Assembly: GCF_022682495.2 (NCBI RefSeq)
Contig: NC_071399.1
Location: forward strand, 12,443,342-12,507,341
Direction of reading: 5' to 3'
Length of the DNA: 64,000 bases
Origin: Desmodus rotundus
Taxonomy: Eukaryota; Chordata; Mammalia; Chiroptera; Phyllostomidae
Below the pieces are notes generated by a model, which saw only the letters and a program-made list of their open reading frames with translations, did no database searches and was not told the origin of the DNA. Positions within the stretch are counted from its first letter, which is position 1. Each line of letters starts with the position of its first letter. Made by a program: the position numbers and the translations under genes. Shown one piece after another: positions 1-9,845 of this stretch.

Positions 1-109
1 GAGATAACTTTGTAAAAGCAAGATTGCTAAAGAACCATAATAATAAAAATATTACAATTTATTTCTGGACATAGAATTCATTCATTTTGTCATTAAAAAA
101 GAATTTATT

Positions 110-120
110 AAAATCTATGA
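110..120. repeat. Target-site duplication of LINE-1, left copy
   Basis: AAAATCTATGA is repeated exactly at 1313-1323 after the LINE-1 A-rich tail. The preceding TT completes a TTAAAA nick site. Confidence 0.9.
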
Positions 121-1312
121 TATACACCTAGAGGAGAACATAGGCTGGAAAATCTCAGATATTTCACGCAGTAATACTTTCACTGATATGTCCCCTAGAG
201 CAAGGGACATAAAGGAAAGAATAAACAAATGGGACCTCATCAAAATAAAAAGCTCTGCATGGCTAAAGAAAACAGTATTAAAATGAAAAGAGAACCAACC
301 ATATGGGAAAACATATTTGCCAATGATACGTAAGGCAAGGGTTTGATCTCCAAAATATATAAAGGACTCACAGAGCTCCACTCCAAGAAGACAAGCAACC
401 CAATTAAAAAATGGGCAAAGGACTTGAATAGACACTTCTCCAAGGAGGACATACAGACAGCACAGAGACATATGAAAAGATGCTCAGCATCACTAGCCAT
501 TAGAGAGATGCAAATCAAAACCATAATGAGGTACCACTTCACACCAGTGAGAATGGTATCATAAACAAATCAACAAACAAGCACTGGTGAGGTTGTGGAG
601 AAAAGGGAACCCTAGTGCACTGTGGGTGGGAATGCAGACTGGTGCAGCCACTATGGAAAACAGTATGGAATTTCCTCAGAAAACTAAAAGTGGAACTGCC
701 TTTTGACCCAGCAATTCCACTGCTAGGATTATACTCTAAGAGCCCTGAAACACCAATCCAAAAGAACCTATGCACCCCAATGTTCATAGGAGCACAATTT
801 ACAATAGCCAAGTGCTGGAAGCAACCCAAGTGCCCATCAGTAAATGAGTGGATCAAAAAGCTATGATACATTTACACAATGGAATTCTATGCAGCAGAAA
901 GAAGGAGCTCCAACCCTTTGGGACAGCATGGGTGGAACTGGAAAGCATTATGCTAAGCAAAATAACCCAGGCAGTAAAAGACAAACACCATATGATCTAA
1001 CCTTTAACAGGAACCTAATCAACAAAACAAGTAAGCAAGCAAAATATAACCAAAGACACTGAAATTGAGAACAGGCTGACAGTGACCAGAGGGGAGAGGG
1101 AAGGGGATAATAGGGGAAAAGGGTGAAGGGTTTGCAGGAACAATTATAAAGGACACATGGACAATAACAAGGGGGGGTGGAAACAGGGGAGGTAGGTGGG
1201 GAGGGCTGGGGTGGTAGGGAGGGGTGGGGGGAAAAGGCAGAATACTATACTTGAACAACAATTAAAAAATGTTTATAAAATAAAAAAATATATAAAACAA
1301 AAATAAATAAAT
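121..1312 (+). mobile_element. 5'-truncated LINE-1, 3' end of ORF2 plus 3' UTR and A-rich tail
   Basis: The plus strand encodes typical LINE-1 ORF2 C-terminal sequence in broken frames: a [20 protein letters not shown] block near 410-460, and a [11 protein letters not shown] / [10 protein letters not shown] / [35 protein letters not shown] series at 650-866. Stops and frameshifts make it non-functional. A G-rich 3' UTR follows at about 1088-1236, then an A-rich tail of AAATAAATAAATAA type. The 11-bp direct repeat AAAATCTATGA flanks the element at 110-120 and 1313-1323. The 5' copy follows TT, giving the classical LINE-1 endonuclease target TT/AAAA. This is target-primed reverse transcription with 5' truncation, and the intact duplication suggests a fairly recent insertion. 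Confidence 0.95.
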
Positions 1313-1323
1313 AAAATCTATGA
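1313..1323. repeat. Target-site duplication of LINE-1, right copy
   Basis: Exact match of the 11-mer at 110-120, directly after the A-rich tail. Confidence 0.9.
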
Positions 1324-2929
1324 GATACAAAGCTTATGTGCTAAAGGGGGATAAATGAAATCTCCCTCAAAGAAGCTTCATAAATTTAGGGTTAATATAA
1401 TTGTTTTAATAATCCCAAAATGTCTTCTTTAATCATTAAGTTAAAAGTGGCATTCATTTTCAAAAATTATTAAAGATAAATTACATGTTCAATTAATAAC
1501 AGTGCCACTACACTTAGTATTCATAAACAGTCCAGCCCAAAATTATATAAACAGAATTTTATGTGAGAACATGACAATCAATTCGGAAGTCATATTAAAC
1601 CCAAATACTATTACCTGAATTCCAATTCAAAATGCAATTCAGTGTTTTTACTTGTTTTTTTAATGTGGAAATTACATAGACCAAGTGGGGGGTGGAACCT
1701 GTTATATACCTTCATTCAAACTGATTACTACGCCTTATTTGACTGACCATTTCTAAGTCTTGGAAGAGAATTACAGATGAGAATTTTTTAAAATTTAAGT
1801 TCATGGTCGTAACAGTTTCATTTCCAGATTCCTTCTGTGAACCTGAAGATATCCATAAAATGCTATGGCTAGCTTTCATTGTAACCCAGAAATGCATGCA
1901 TTTCTATAATTCCTGGGTTTGTATAACCAGAAAGAGGAATATTATTTCCAAATTCATCCAAATTTTATCCTGTGATTTACTTAGACAAAAATCTACACTC
2001 GGATTGTTGTGAATCTACAACTTGGTCAGGCCACCGGTTGGAACGCAGGTAGAATCTGGTGGATTTGTTTGTCAGAGAGTGATTCAGAAAACCAAAAAAG
2101 GGGATCACCTAGTTCAGTTTCTTGTACAACAATGCCATTCTACACAGAATTAGCCTGTCTTCAGTCCCACATCTATGTCACTTCCCTCACCCTATAAAAA
2201 ATCAGGGCTTTTCTATATTTACACATCTGGCATATTCTGCAATATTCTGCAAAGAATAAGCACAACCTCATGTTGCAAAACGTGCTACCTTAAAAAAGAG
2301 GCTGGGAAAGATATAAAGTGAAAGAAGCTTAAAAATGCATGATTATTGGCAAGTATTACAGACATATGCAAAAGAAATACAAATATTATTCTGTTTTCCA
2401 CTTGAGAGTAAAACTAAATTAAGTTGCTAAAAGCTTCTTTAGATGAACAAATCATAAAATATATCATGTGGTCTATATAATAAGTAAAATAGTGGATTAA
2501 AGTGTGTTAAGCAATCTAGTAGATTAATTCGGGACCTGAAACAAAAAGGCAGTTACAGAACAAAAATTTTTTCCACTAATAAAAATAATACTTTAAGACT
2601 AAAACTGTAAAGTTCTAAACAGAATCTTTTCAACATTTCCTTATAATATTAATAACGTTCAAGGTCATGTTTGCCGGAAAAAAAACTGGCAAGCCAAACT
2701 TGCACAATTAAAATAAACACAGTGTCACGTGATTTGGTTTCCCAAAGCCTGGAATTTTGACCTTAAGTGAAGTTTTCCCAATTCTAATGCTATAAATAAC
2801 TATGTCAGCTAAACAAAATACTGAACTATTAATTTTCACAGAATGTTGTTGTGCCCTTTCAATGTGCATGTCCCATACAACTATTTAGTGTAAGCTCATT
2901 GATTTGACAATATTTATCAAGACCAGGCA
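1324..2929. other. Unannotated intronic sequence
   Basis: AT-rich MICU3 intron 1 sequence. I see no coding frame with recognisable similarity, no clear repeat and no RNA gene. Confidence 0.6.
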
Positions 2930-3205
2930 ATGACGACGTACGGGTGGTCAAAACCAACACAATACCTCTCCCTAAAGGGCTAAGACAAGCAGAGAAGACG
3001 GACAATTACCAGATAATTGCAAAACGTCATCGCCTGGACGTATACATACGACAGTGTCGGGAAGGCCTCTGGAAGATCACAGGCGATGTCTGTGAAACCA
3101 GGACCTCCCAGGCGAGGGCAACAGCCCGTGCGCAGGTTGGTGCGGCACACCGCCACCGGCTAGCTCGGTCAGGAACACGCAGGTCAGTGTTTTTGCTAGG
3201 CGGCG
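2930..3205. other. CpG-rich islet of unknown nature in MICU3 intron 1
   Basis: About 20 CpG dinucleotides occur in about 275 bp, whereas the AT-rich sequence on both sides has almost none. A 95-codon open frame (2944-3231, plus) crosses it, but the product resembles nothing I know and could be chance in a GC-rich patch. It may be an alternative promoter, a regulatory element, or a young insertion whose CpGs have not yet decayed. No flanking duplication or terminal repeat was found. Confidence 0.4.
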
Positions 3206-3751
3206 TTCAGTATGATGTGCTGCTTACTTAAAAGAGGTTTAATCAATCAAGGGTTCTTCGTTATAGTTTTAAACATCAAAAGAAATCATTTCTACCACTT
3301 CAGGAAAATCAAATAAGCCTAACAAATGAAGTGGCAACACAGGTTTAAAATATGTCTGAAAAATGGCAGATTGACCTTATGAGTTTCTCTCAACCTCTTC
3401 CTCCCAAAACCACATTAAAATCGCAATGGATTTTTTTTTTTTAATGTATGAACATACAAGAACTAAGAAAGAGAAAAGGAGAGGAGACCAAAACACTGAA
3501 GAGAATTCATCAAATTCTTATAAACCTGAAGAGACAGGGGGGTGATAATCGACCGAGGGAGCACAGACACAACCCAGGTACTGTGAAGGGCACCAAACGG
3601 AGGTGAGCTAATTTGGGCGACAGACCTCAGAGAGGAGAAGGCCTTCGGAACACAAGGAGCTGAGCTGGCAGAGAAAGCTGTGGGGCTGCAAACAGGATCA
3701 GAAAACAATATGTAAGTGCAACACGTCACTGGGTCCTCCCCCAACACGTGT

Positions 3752-3754
<3 letters not shown>

Positions 3755-3793
<39 letters not shown>
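3755..3793. repeat. (CA)n microsatellite
   Basis: About 19 CA units, uninterrupted until a CACG variant at the right end. Confidence 0.98.
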
Positions 3794-3798
<5 letters not shown>

Positions 3799-4864
3799 TG
3801 AGTGCCTCCAGGCAGATGGCGGTGCCTCCCTCCTCTCCTTCTTGGGAGCAGCTCAAGGACAACAGAGAAAAAGATTTATAAAATACTGAAATTTGGATGC
3901 TACTCTCAGGAAAAGCCCAGATCACACACACACAAAAAGCCACACTCCTGTGTACAAAGAGCTTTTGAGTGGTCTCAAATAGAGGTAGGCAACAACCGCA
4001 GATGTGTGGGAGAAACCTCCAAAAGGAAAATAAAAGCACGGAAAATCAAACAAAAAACGTTCAAAGCCGTTTTGGAAGAAACAACACAATGCATGGAGCA
4101 GAAGGCAATTTAAAAGCACAACTATAAGTCATATACTTATAGTAAAAAGAAAAATGTAGTAGCTGTAAAACAAAATAGAATGTTGTAACACAGGAACAGC
4201 AGAGAACACAGAATAGCTCTTTGAATTTAAAAAGTTAGGATAACTGCGATAAAACATTCAATAGAAAGGTTAGAAGAGAAAGTCTCTGAAGATAAAGGTA
4301 TCTCCCATAGAAACAAGCCAACAGAAAGATAAAGTAGCTGGGATATAAGAAAGATCAGAACTAGATTAGGGTCTGTCGGAAGATGTGACCAGACTAAAGG
4401 AGGTTTCAGAGAAAGAAAACAGAGAAAAAGGAGAAGAGAAAATTTTCAAAGAAATAACACAAGAAAAGTAGACAGAACTTTCAGTCATGAATTTTCATAA
4501 TGAAAGGGCCCTCAAGTGCCTAGCACAATAAATGAAAAAATGCCCCCACCAATGCCCATCATTGTGAAGTTTTCAAACACCAGGGATAAAGAGAAGATTA
4601 TCTCTTTTGAGATTACCCCTTTCAGATTACCTCTTAAAGAGAAGATAATAAAGAGAAGTTTTCAGAGGAAGAAAAGTTCAAATACAAAAGAAATAATGAT
4701 CAGAATGTATAATTGGAAACTTGGAGAAGGTAAGACATGGGACTTGAATATTAGTTGACTTCTAAAACTATGTACAGGTATTTTCATAAATAAGCAATAA
4801 TAATGTAAGTGAATCGATCGTAAGTACATAAATGAATGAAACAAAAAGTAAAACAAATTGATTT
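3794..4864. other. Unannotated A-rich intronic sequence
   Basis: The plus strand is purine-rich (many AGAAA, GAGAA runs around 4200-4700). Open frames on both strands are compositional. No family recognised. Confidence 0.5.
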
Positions 4865-5025
4865 AGTGCTCACTACATGCCAGGGTACCATTATCTCATT
4901 TAATTCTCCTAACTCTACAAGGAAGACACTACCAATCTCCTTTTACAGGTGAGGAAACAGGCATTTTTTAACAGGAGAGGTTAAGTTCGGATACAACCAG
5001 TAAATGGTAGAACCGGAGTCCTGGC
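4865..5025 (-). repeat. MIR SINE relic
   Basis: The plus strand reads in MIR antisense order: a 'tctcatttaattctcctaac' segment, a 'tttacaggtgaggaaac' core, 'gaggttaag', then a degraded 'gtaaatggtagaaccggag'. This is the usual reverse complement of the MIR core and 3' region. Edges are approximate. Confidence 0.75.
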
Positions 5026-5929
5026 ATTCTGAGGGTGTCGTTTAAAAACTGCGTGAGACTGTCTCTCTCAACTTTAAAAGTAAAATTAGTTTTAAAAAAG
5101 AAGAAAATAAAACACTCTTATTTGCTTGTTTCCTATGTTCCTATTCTGTTCCCAGATCAACTGTGGTTGATTAAAAGTTCCGTCTTGGTCAGTTGGGCCA
5201 CATGTTTAATGTATGTATGCATGTATGTGTGCGAGGGTTGGGCGCACGAAGGTTGAAGGCATTTGCTAGGATTTTAAGTATTCATTGTAGAAAAGTACTT
5301 AATGTAATTTGCTGCTGGGAGGTCCATGAAGTAGATTCCCTGACCTAAATGCATCGACAACCTCCACCCAAAGAAATGAGGCACCCACAGCATCACATCA
5401 CCACTGTCCATCTGGGCAACAAACAAAGCATATAGAAATTTCATTAAAGTTAAAAATAGAATAGTTGCCTTTTTTCCTAAATTATTGTCCTCTAACCTTT
5501 CACACTCCTCTAGTCTTGGAAGGAAAATGTCCCTAGGCGATTTCCCCAGTCATTTACAGGGTTATTAAATATATTGCTGTAACAAAAACATCGTTCCTCT
5601 GGACTCACTGTTGCAGTATTTATACGCATGTTTACTTTGTGTTAAGTACATAATGATACTTGAACGCTTTCATGGGAACTTCCCCTGTAGCAGTTAGCCT
5701 CATTCCGTTTCCTACTTTTTGCTGTCCTATCCATCTTCTCACTGGTCTCTTACTTAAGAGATCCTCCTTTGGGGGTGGGTGGGATATAATCTTTTTGAAC
5801 ATTTTTTTTCCTTTTCTTTTCCAATCTGATACCTTCATTCTTTCTGACCTGTATCACTACGGAGGCCACACAGTTATAACGTCTTTGGGGACCCGACACC
5901 CCCGCACTGCACTGGGCCTCCTGGACCAT
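5026..5929. other. Unannotated intronic sequence before the CpG island
   Basis: A short ATGTATGC/ATGTATGT run occurs at 5208-5228. A pyrimidine-rich stretch lies at about 5800-5840. Otherwise I see nothing I can name. Confidence 0.5.
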
Positions 5930-6387
5930 CTGCTCCCGCCCCGCTCAGCTCGGGAGTTCCTTCCCGCAACAAACGCAGCCCTCCACTTTCTGCCTGCCAT
6001 GCCCTTGACATCTTCCTTGGGTTTTCGTCTTGCTTGGTCCTGGTCTGGGCTGCCCGTTGACAGTGGTAGCTGCAGCGACCTTCCAGGCTCTCAAACACCA
6101 TGACAGCATCCTCTGTTGGCCCAGCACCTGGGTGAGCACGCGCACACACACCGGGGGCCGCCCGGCCTGGGTCTCGCTCTCGGTCTCGGTCTCGGGCACA
6201 GGGGTCCCTGCCTGCGGCCGCAGGGCTCACACTGCGACAGCCTCCACTGTCACGGGGGCTCACGGCCTCAGTCGCCCCGCGCGCGGTGGTCGCCCCGTCC
6301 AGCCCCGCACTCAGGTGGCGCCAACACCTGGCCCCCCACCCCCTCCACCCGACGTCACCTGCGGGTCGGACCCGCGCGCGCACGCGC

Positions 6388-6393
6388 ACCTAC
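6388..6393 (-). other. MICU3: Splice donor of MICU3 exon 1
   Basis: The minus strand reads ACG|GTAGGT, a near-consensus 5' splice site at codon phase 0. Confidence 0.9.
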
Positions 6394-6783
6394 CGTCTCC
6401 TTGGCAGCGGCGACCGGGATGGGAAGCAGCCCCCGTCCGCGGGGCGCGTCCTCCAGCTCGGCGTCCGCGCTCTCGGAGGGGCGCCCGGGGGTCGGCGCCC
6501 GCGTGGAGTCGGGCCTGGGGTCCCCGTACAGCTGGTAGCACACGAGGCCGACCAGACCCCCGCCGGCCGCCGCCGCGATGCTCAGCTCCCCCCAGCGCCG
6601 CCGCCGCCTCCACGCCGCCCCAGCCACAGCCCCCTCCTCCTCCTCGCGGCAGGAGAGGGGCCGGCCCGGGGGGCCCGCGGCGGTCCCCACAGGGCGGCCC
6701 CAGGGCCCGGGGACGGGGTGGTGAGGGGCGGGGGAAGGCGGGAGCCGAGGCGGCGGCCAGAAGAGCCTCCTCAGTGCAGCCAT
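6394..6783 (-). CDS. MICU3: MICU3 exon 1 coding part, residues 1-130 (mitochondrial calcium uptake family member 3)
   Basis: MICU3 is an EF-hand protein of the mitochondrial intermembrane space that pairs with MICU1 and tunes the calcium uniporter, mainly in nervous tissue and muscle (family knowledge). The frame starts MAALRRLFWPPP and ends PIPVAAAKET, exactly 130 codons, then meets a GTAGGT splice donor at phase 0. The N-terminus is rich in Arg and Pro like a mitochondrial presequence. An Arg run (about 59-63) precedes a hydrophobic segment (about 67-85, with AAAAGGGLVGLV), followed by YQLYGDP, all recognisable for MICU3. The EF-hands are in later exons outside the window. The ATG has G at -3 and +4, a strong context. 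The same frame stays open upstream to 7113, but that extension lies in GC-rich leader or promoter and is unlike the family. FGF20 is its divergent neighbour, as in human. Confidence 0.96.
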
Positions 6784-7095
6784 CGCGGGCGCAGCCTGCA
6801 CCGGAGCCCGCAGGGGCGGGCGAGGGGGCGGGGAAACCTCGCGAGAAGTCGGTGCGCGGGGGTTCGCGCTGGAGCCCGGGCGACCCCGGCGGACGCGTGG
6901 CCCGGTCCCCCGGGGGCCGCTGTCAGGGAGGTCGGGTCTTTGGCCACCGAGAGCCTGGAGGGGAAGGCGGCGGCTACCTCGCCCCGCACCCCCAGTCCAG
7001 CCCCGCAGGCAGGAATAACTGCGCCCGCCCTTGGCGACACCTGCGAGCGCGCGCGGGGCGTCGCCGCCGGACCGGGTGCGCGGGGGTGTCGGGGG

Positions 7096-8339
7096 CCCCT
7101 CTAGGAAAGTCAAGTCACCTAACGGTCCTCCTGAGGTTGTGACACATGGTCGCGAATAATTTGCAATTGTATCTTGAAGAGTCCAACAAAAAATGAGGTA
7201 TAAAAAGTTGGCTCAAGTCATAAAAATGGCAAATTAAGTCGAGGGGTGTTTTGACTATAGGATGAAAGCTTCTGGACTTTTGATGGAAGAAAGCGAGTGC
7301 TAGGTTTAGTTACCGTTAATACTAAAACAAAACAAAACAAAAAACCATACCTGCGGTCACTTAATTCAACCAATCAGAACTGTCATGAAAGTTACCCTTA
7401 ATAGTGGAGGGAAGCTGCTGTGGTTTCAGTAGAAAATGAATCAATGTGTATTGTGTCGTCTTTACTTTTGTTACTACTGTAGTTGTTTGATACACGGTCG
7501 GTATCACTTTTAGGAAAAAGCGCTTATAACATTGTTACCATTTTCCACCCCTGCGCCAGTTTTGGTAACAGTTACGCTAGCTTTGGGGAGTGGTGCCTGG
7601 AGCCCCTAAAATATTCTGGGTCTAGGGGTGCGGACAATAAACCCAGGAGTCTCAGCGGAGCTGCAGTCCCCAGGGGATGAGGTCGATGGGATCTGGCAAT
7701 TAGTGTGAAGACCAGGGTTTTGCAGAAGCAAACAAAATGAGGTTTTGTAGGCCAGATCCTGCTCATTCCTCACTTACCACTTGCCTATAGGAAGCTATCA
7801 GACACACCTTAGTCACTTCTCGTTTTAATAGAGGTTCATGGAATTTTTCTTTCTTGAAGACACTAAAAGTGATATACAGAAAAACCTCTATAACATATGA
7901 ACAAAATGCGCTTCTTGACAAGTTGAAAGATAAGCATTTATATCTGATACCCTACATCAGGACACGTGAGGCCCCTACCCCCTGGTCCACTTAATTCTGA
8001 CAGAGGGAGGCTACCAGCCAGAGAGCAAGGCTGCAGCAAGCCCCCCCCCCTTTTTTTTTTCAGGAAAATTGTTATAAATACTGTCCTCATTTTCAGGGCT
8101 GAATGCCTTAGGGGACAATTCGCAAAATCAAAGGAAAAACTGGTGGGGAAGGTGTGTTCTGTGCAGTCACGGCCTTTTCTTGATCTCTTCAGAGTATTAG
8201 ACACTAGGAGTCTGAAACTCAATACCCAGAATCCAGTGCTATGGAAAGCAACTCACTCAAGGCACTGAGGGTCGTCTGTTTTCTCTTTTGACTGCCTCTC
8301 ACTCCCAAAGACAGATTGACAGTGGTTTGCACCCTGCCC
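7096..8339. other. Intergenic sequence upstream of MICU3, unannotated
   Basis: Contains an A-rich AAAAC repeat run near 7325-7342 and the C10T10 tract listed separately. No gene or repeat family recognised. Confidence 0.5.
8041..8060. repeat. C10T10 homopolymer junction
   Basis: Exactly ten C followed by exactly ten T, a 20-base pure pyrimidine tract in otherwise mixed sequence. Confidence 0.97.
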
Positions 8340-8440
8340 TTCTCCCTCAGTTTAACTGGGCTGTGTCTAAGCTCCAAGGAGTCGGAGCTCTTTAGCATTT
8401 AGCCCAATTCCTGGCACACAGTAGAGCCTATTAAATGAAG
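8340..8440 (+). repeat. L2/MIR 3'-end relic
   Basis: Reads like the 3' end of L2: 'aagctccaagg', then 'caattcctggcacacagtag' and 'cctattaaatgaa', the decayed equivalent of the usual 'cctggcacatagtaggtgctcaataaa' ending. Confidence 0.6.
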
Positions 8441-9224
8441 AAGGGAATTTTTTATTATTGTGTGTGTGGGGGGGGCAAGATATAAGTGGCCAATCAGGAG
8501 ATGACAAATATGGAGAAGCCCATCAGACACTACAGGAGACGGTAAACCCAGCAGCGCATCTGGAAATGTAACCAGTGCAAATGGAAGGCCAGAAGGAGAA
8601 ATGGAGGCGTTGGCAAGGAAAGATTACACAGAGTGTGGTCATGGAGAAGGGTTGAGTCAGGAACAAATTTTGTGATTTTGCTATTTGAAACCAACCTTAT
8701 ACATATTATAATTCGGTGTGATCCTGCTGGACTTAGAGCCTTAAAGCAATAGGCTTCCACCCAGTTCTCATGGTCCTCTGAGGAATTCCAGCGTGATCCA
8801 TGGCCAAAGGTCAGTGACTTGACCTTGACAGCTCCCTTTTTGTCCTTACATATCTCGCTGGTAATAACAAGCAAGTTGCCAGTTGTGCACATTTATCTAT
8901 CCGACTTCAAGACCAGCAACAATCTTTTTGACAATCACAACTACCCACTCTGAATTAAACCATTCCTGATTTTATATAATTTCCAGGGCTTTTACCGACA
9001 GCGTCTCACTGTTTAATTCTTGTGCATGTCTTCACCCTCCATTTAGTGGCAGGAACTTCTTATCCTATTTGGGAAACAAGGAATAGCAACTCAGACTTGC
9101 TACTAGAAAATCCTCCTGTCTAAAAATAAGTGAGCCCTTTCTCAATTGTCATAGCCTTTTTTCATGCCAATAGTGATTCAAGCACCTATGCTCATTAAAA
9201 GTTGTTTTCTCCTGGAGAATAGCC
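8441..9224. other. Unannotated intergenic sequence
   Basis: A short G-run (GTGTGTGTGGGGGGGG) lies near 8460-8475. Nothing else recognised. Confidence 0.45.
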
Positions 9225-9845
9225 TCAGGGTAATACAATAATCATGTATCATGCAAGAATGGCACTACAGTAGCAAAACAAATCATCTTTCTAAAAATGT
9301 AACTGCAGGAGTTGAACATAAGCATGCCCTATCACCATCAATTTCACTCCTAGGTGAAATACTCATCAACAATGATTGCTTTATGCACACCAAACATTTG
9401 TAATTGGCCCCAAACTAGAAAGTATTCACTTGTGCATCTACAGTGGCCCGGATGTCTTTTCTTAACATTTGGTACATTTACATAGTTGAATACTATACAG
9501 CAATGAAAATTACTGAAGCGCAACTACATGCAATCATGTGATGTACGTTCACAAGCAGAAAGTTGAGTCAAAGAAGATGAACACGAAAGAACCAATTGTT
9601 TTGTTCTATTTATAGTATCAAACCCACATTCACATGTATGCTTATATTCAGAAGTATAGTGGTTTCCTTGGGTAGAGGGTGACTGGAAGAGGGAGAAAAA
9701 GGGGTTTCGGAGCTCTGTTCAGTTTTGTTTCTTGATCTAGGTGCCCATTAGACATATGTATTCACTCTGGGAGAATTCATAGAGCTGTCCACTTACTATT
9801 TGTATATCCTTTTAGTGTATGTTATATTTCAATAAAGAACTTATA
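9225..9845 (+). mobile_element. Old LINE-1 3' end
   Basis: Contains the decayed end of ORF2 ('catagttgaatactatacag' then 'caatgaaaa', near 9480-9510), followed by a 3'-UTR-like stretch with 'gtggtttccttgggtagagg' and an ending in 'tatatttcaataaag'. Divergence is high and no target duplication is visible. Edges approximate. Confidence 0.7.

Larger units (their letters stand above)
1..6393 (-). other. MICU3: MICU3 intron 1 (partial)
   Basis: This stretch lies downstream, in the minus-strand sense, of the MICU3 exon 1 splice donor, so it is the first part of intron 1. The next exon is not in the window. It is AT-rich and carries a LINE-1, a CpG-rich islet, a CA repeat and a MIR relic, each listed separately. 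Translated frames here show LINE-1 ORF2 fragments near the left end and nothing else that I recognise. Confidence 0.85.
5930..7095 (-). promoter_or_regulatory. MICU3: CpG island and promoter region of MICU3
   Basis: Very GC- and CpG-rich block with several GC-box-like GGGCGG/GGGGCGGGG runs (for example near 6815-6835). It surrounds the MICU3 start codon. No TATA box is evident, as is usual for a CpG-island promoter. The transcription start is not determinable here but should lie between about 6790 and 7090. Long open frames on both strands across the island are products of its composition. Confidence 0.85.

Noticed and set aside
5660..6103. 147-codon plus-strand frame at the edge of the CpG island
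   Set aside because: No recognisable protein features; lies in MICU3 intron 1 antisense.
6784..7113. N-terminal extension of MICU3 from an in-frame upstream ATG at 7113
   Set aside because: Composition is GC-rich leader or promoter; the ATG at 6783 has strong context and gives the expected MICU3 N-terminus.
6030..7142. 370-codon plus-strand frame and overlapping 272-codon frame in the MICU3 CpG island
   Set aside because: Low-complexity Pro/Arg/Gly translation of GC-rich DNA opposite the true MICU3 exon.
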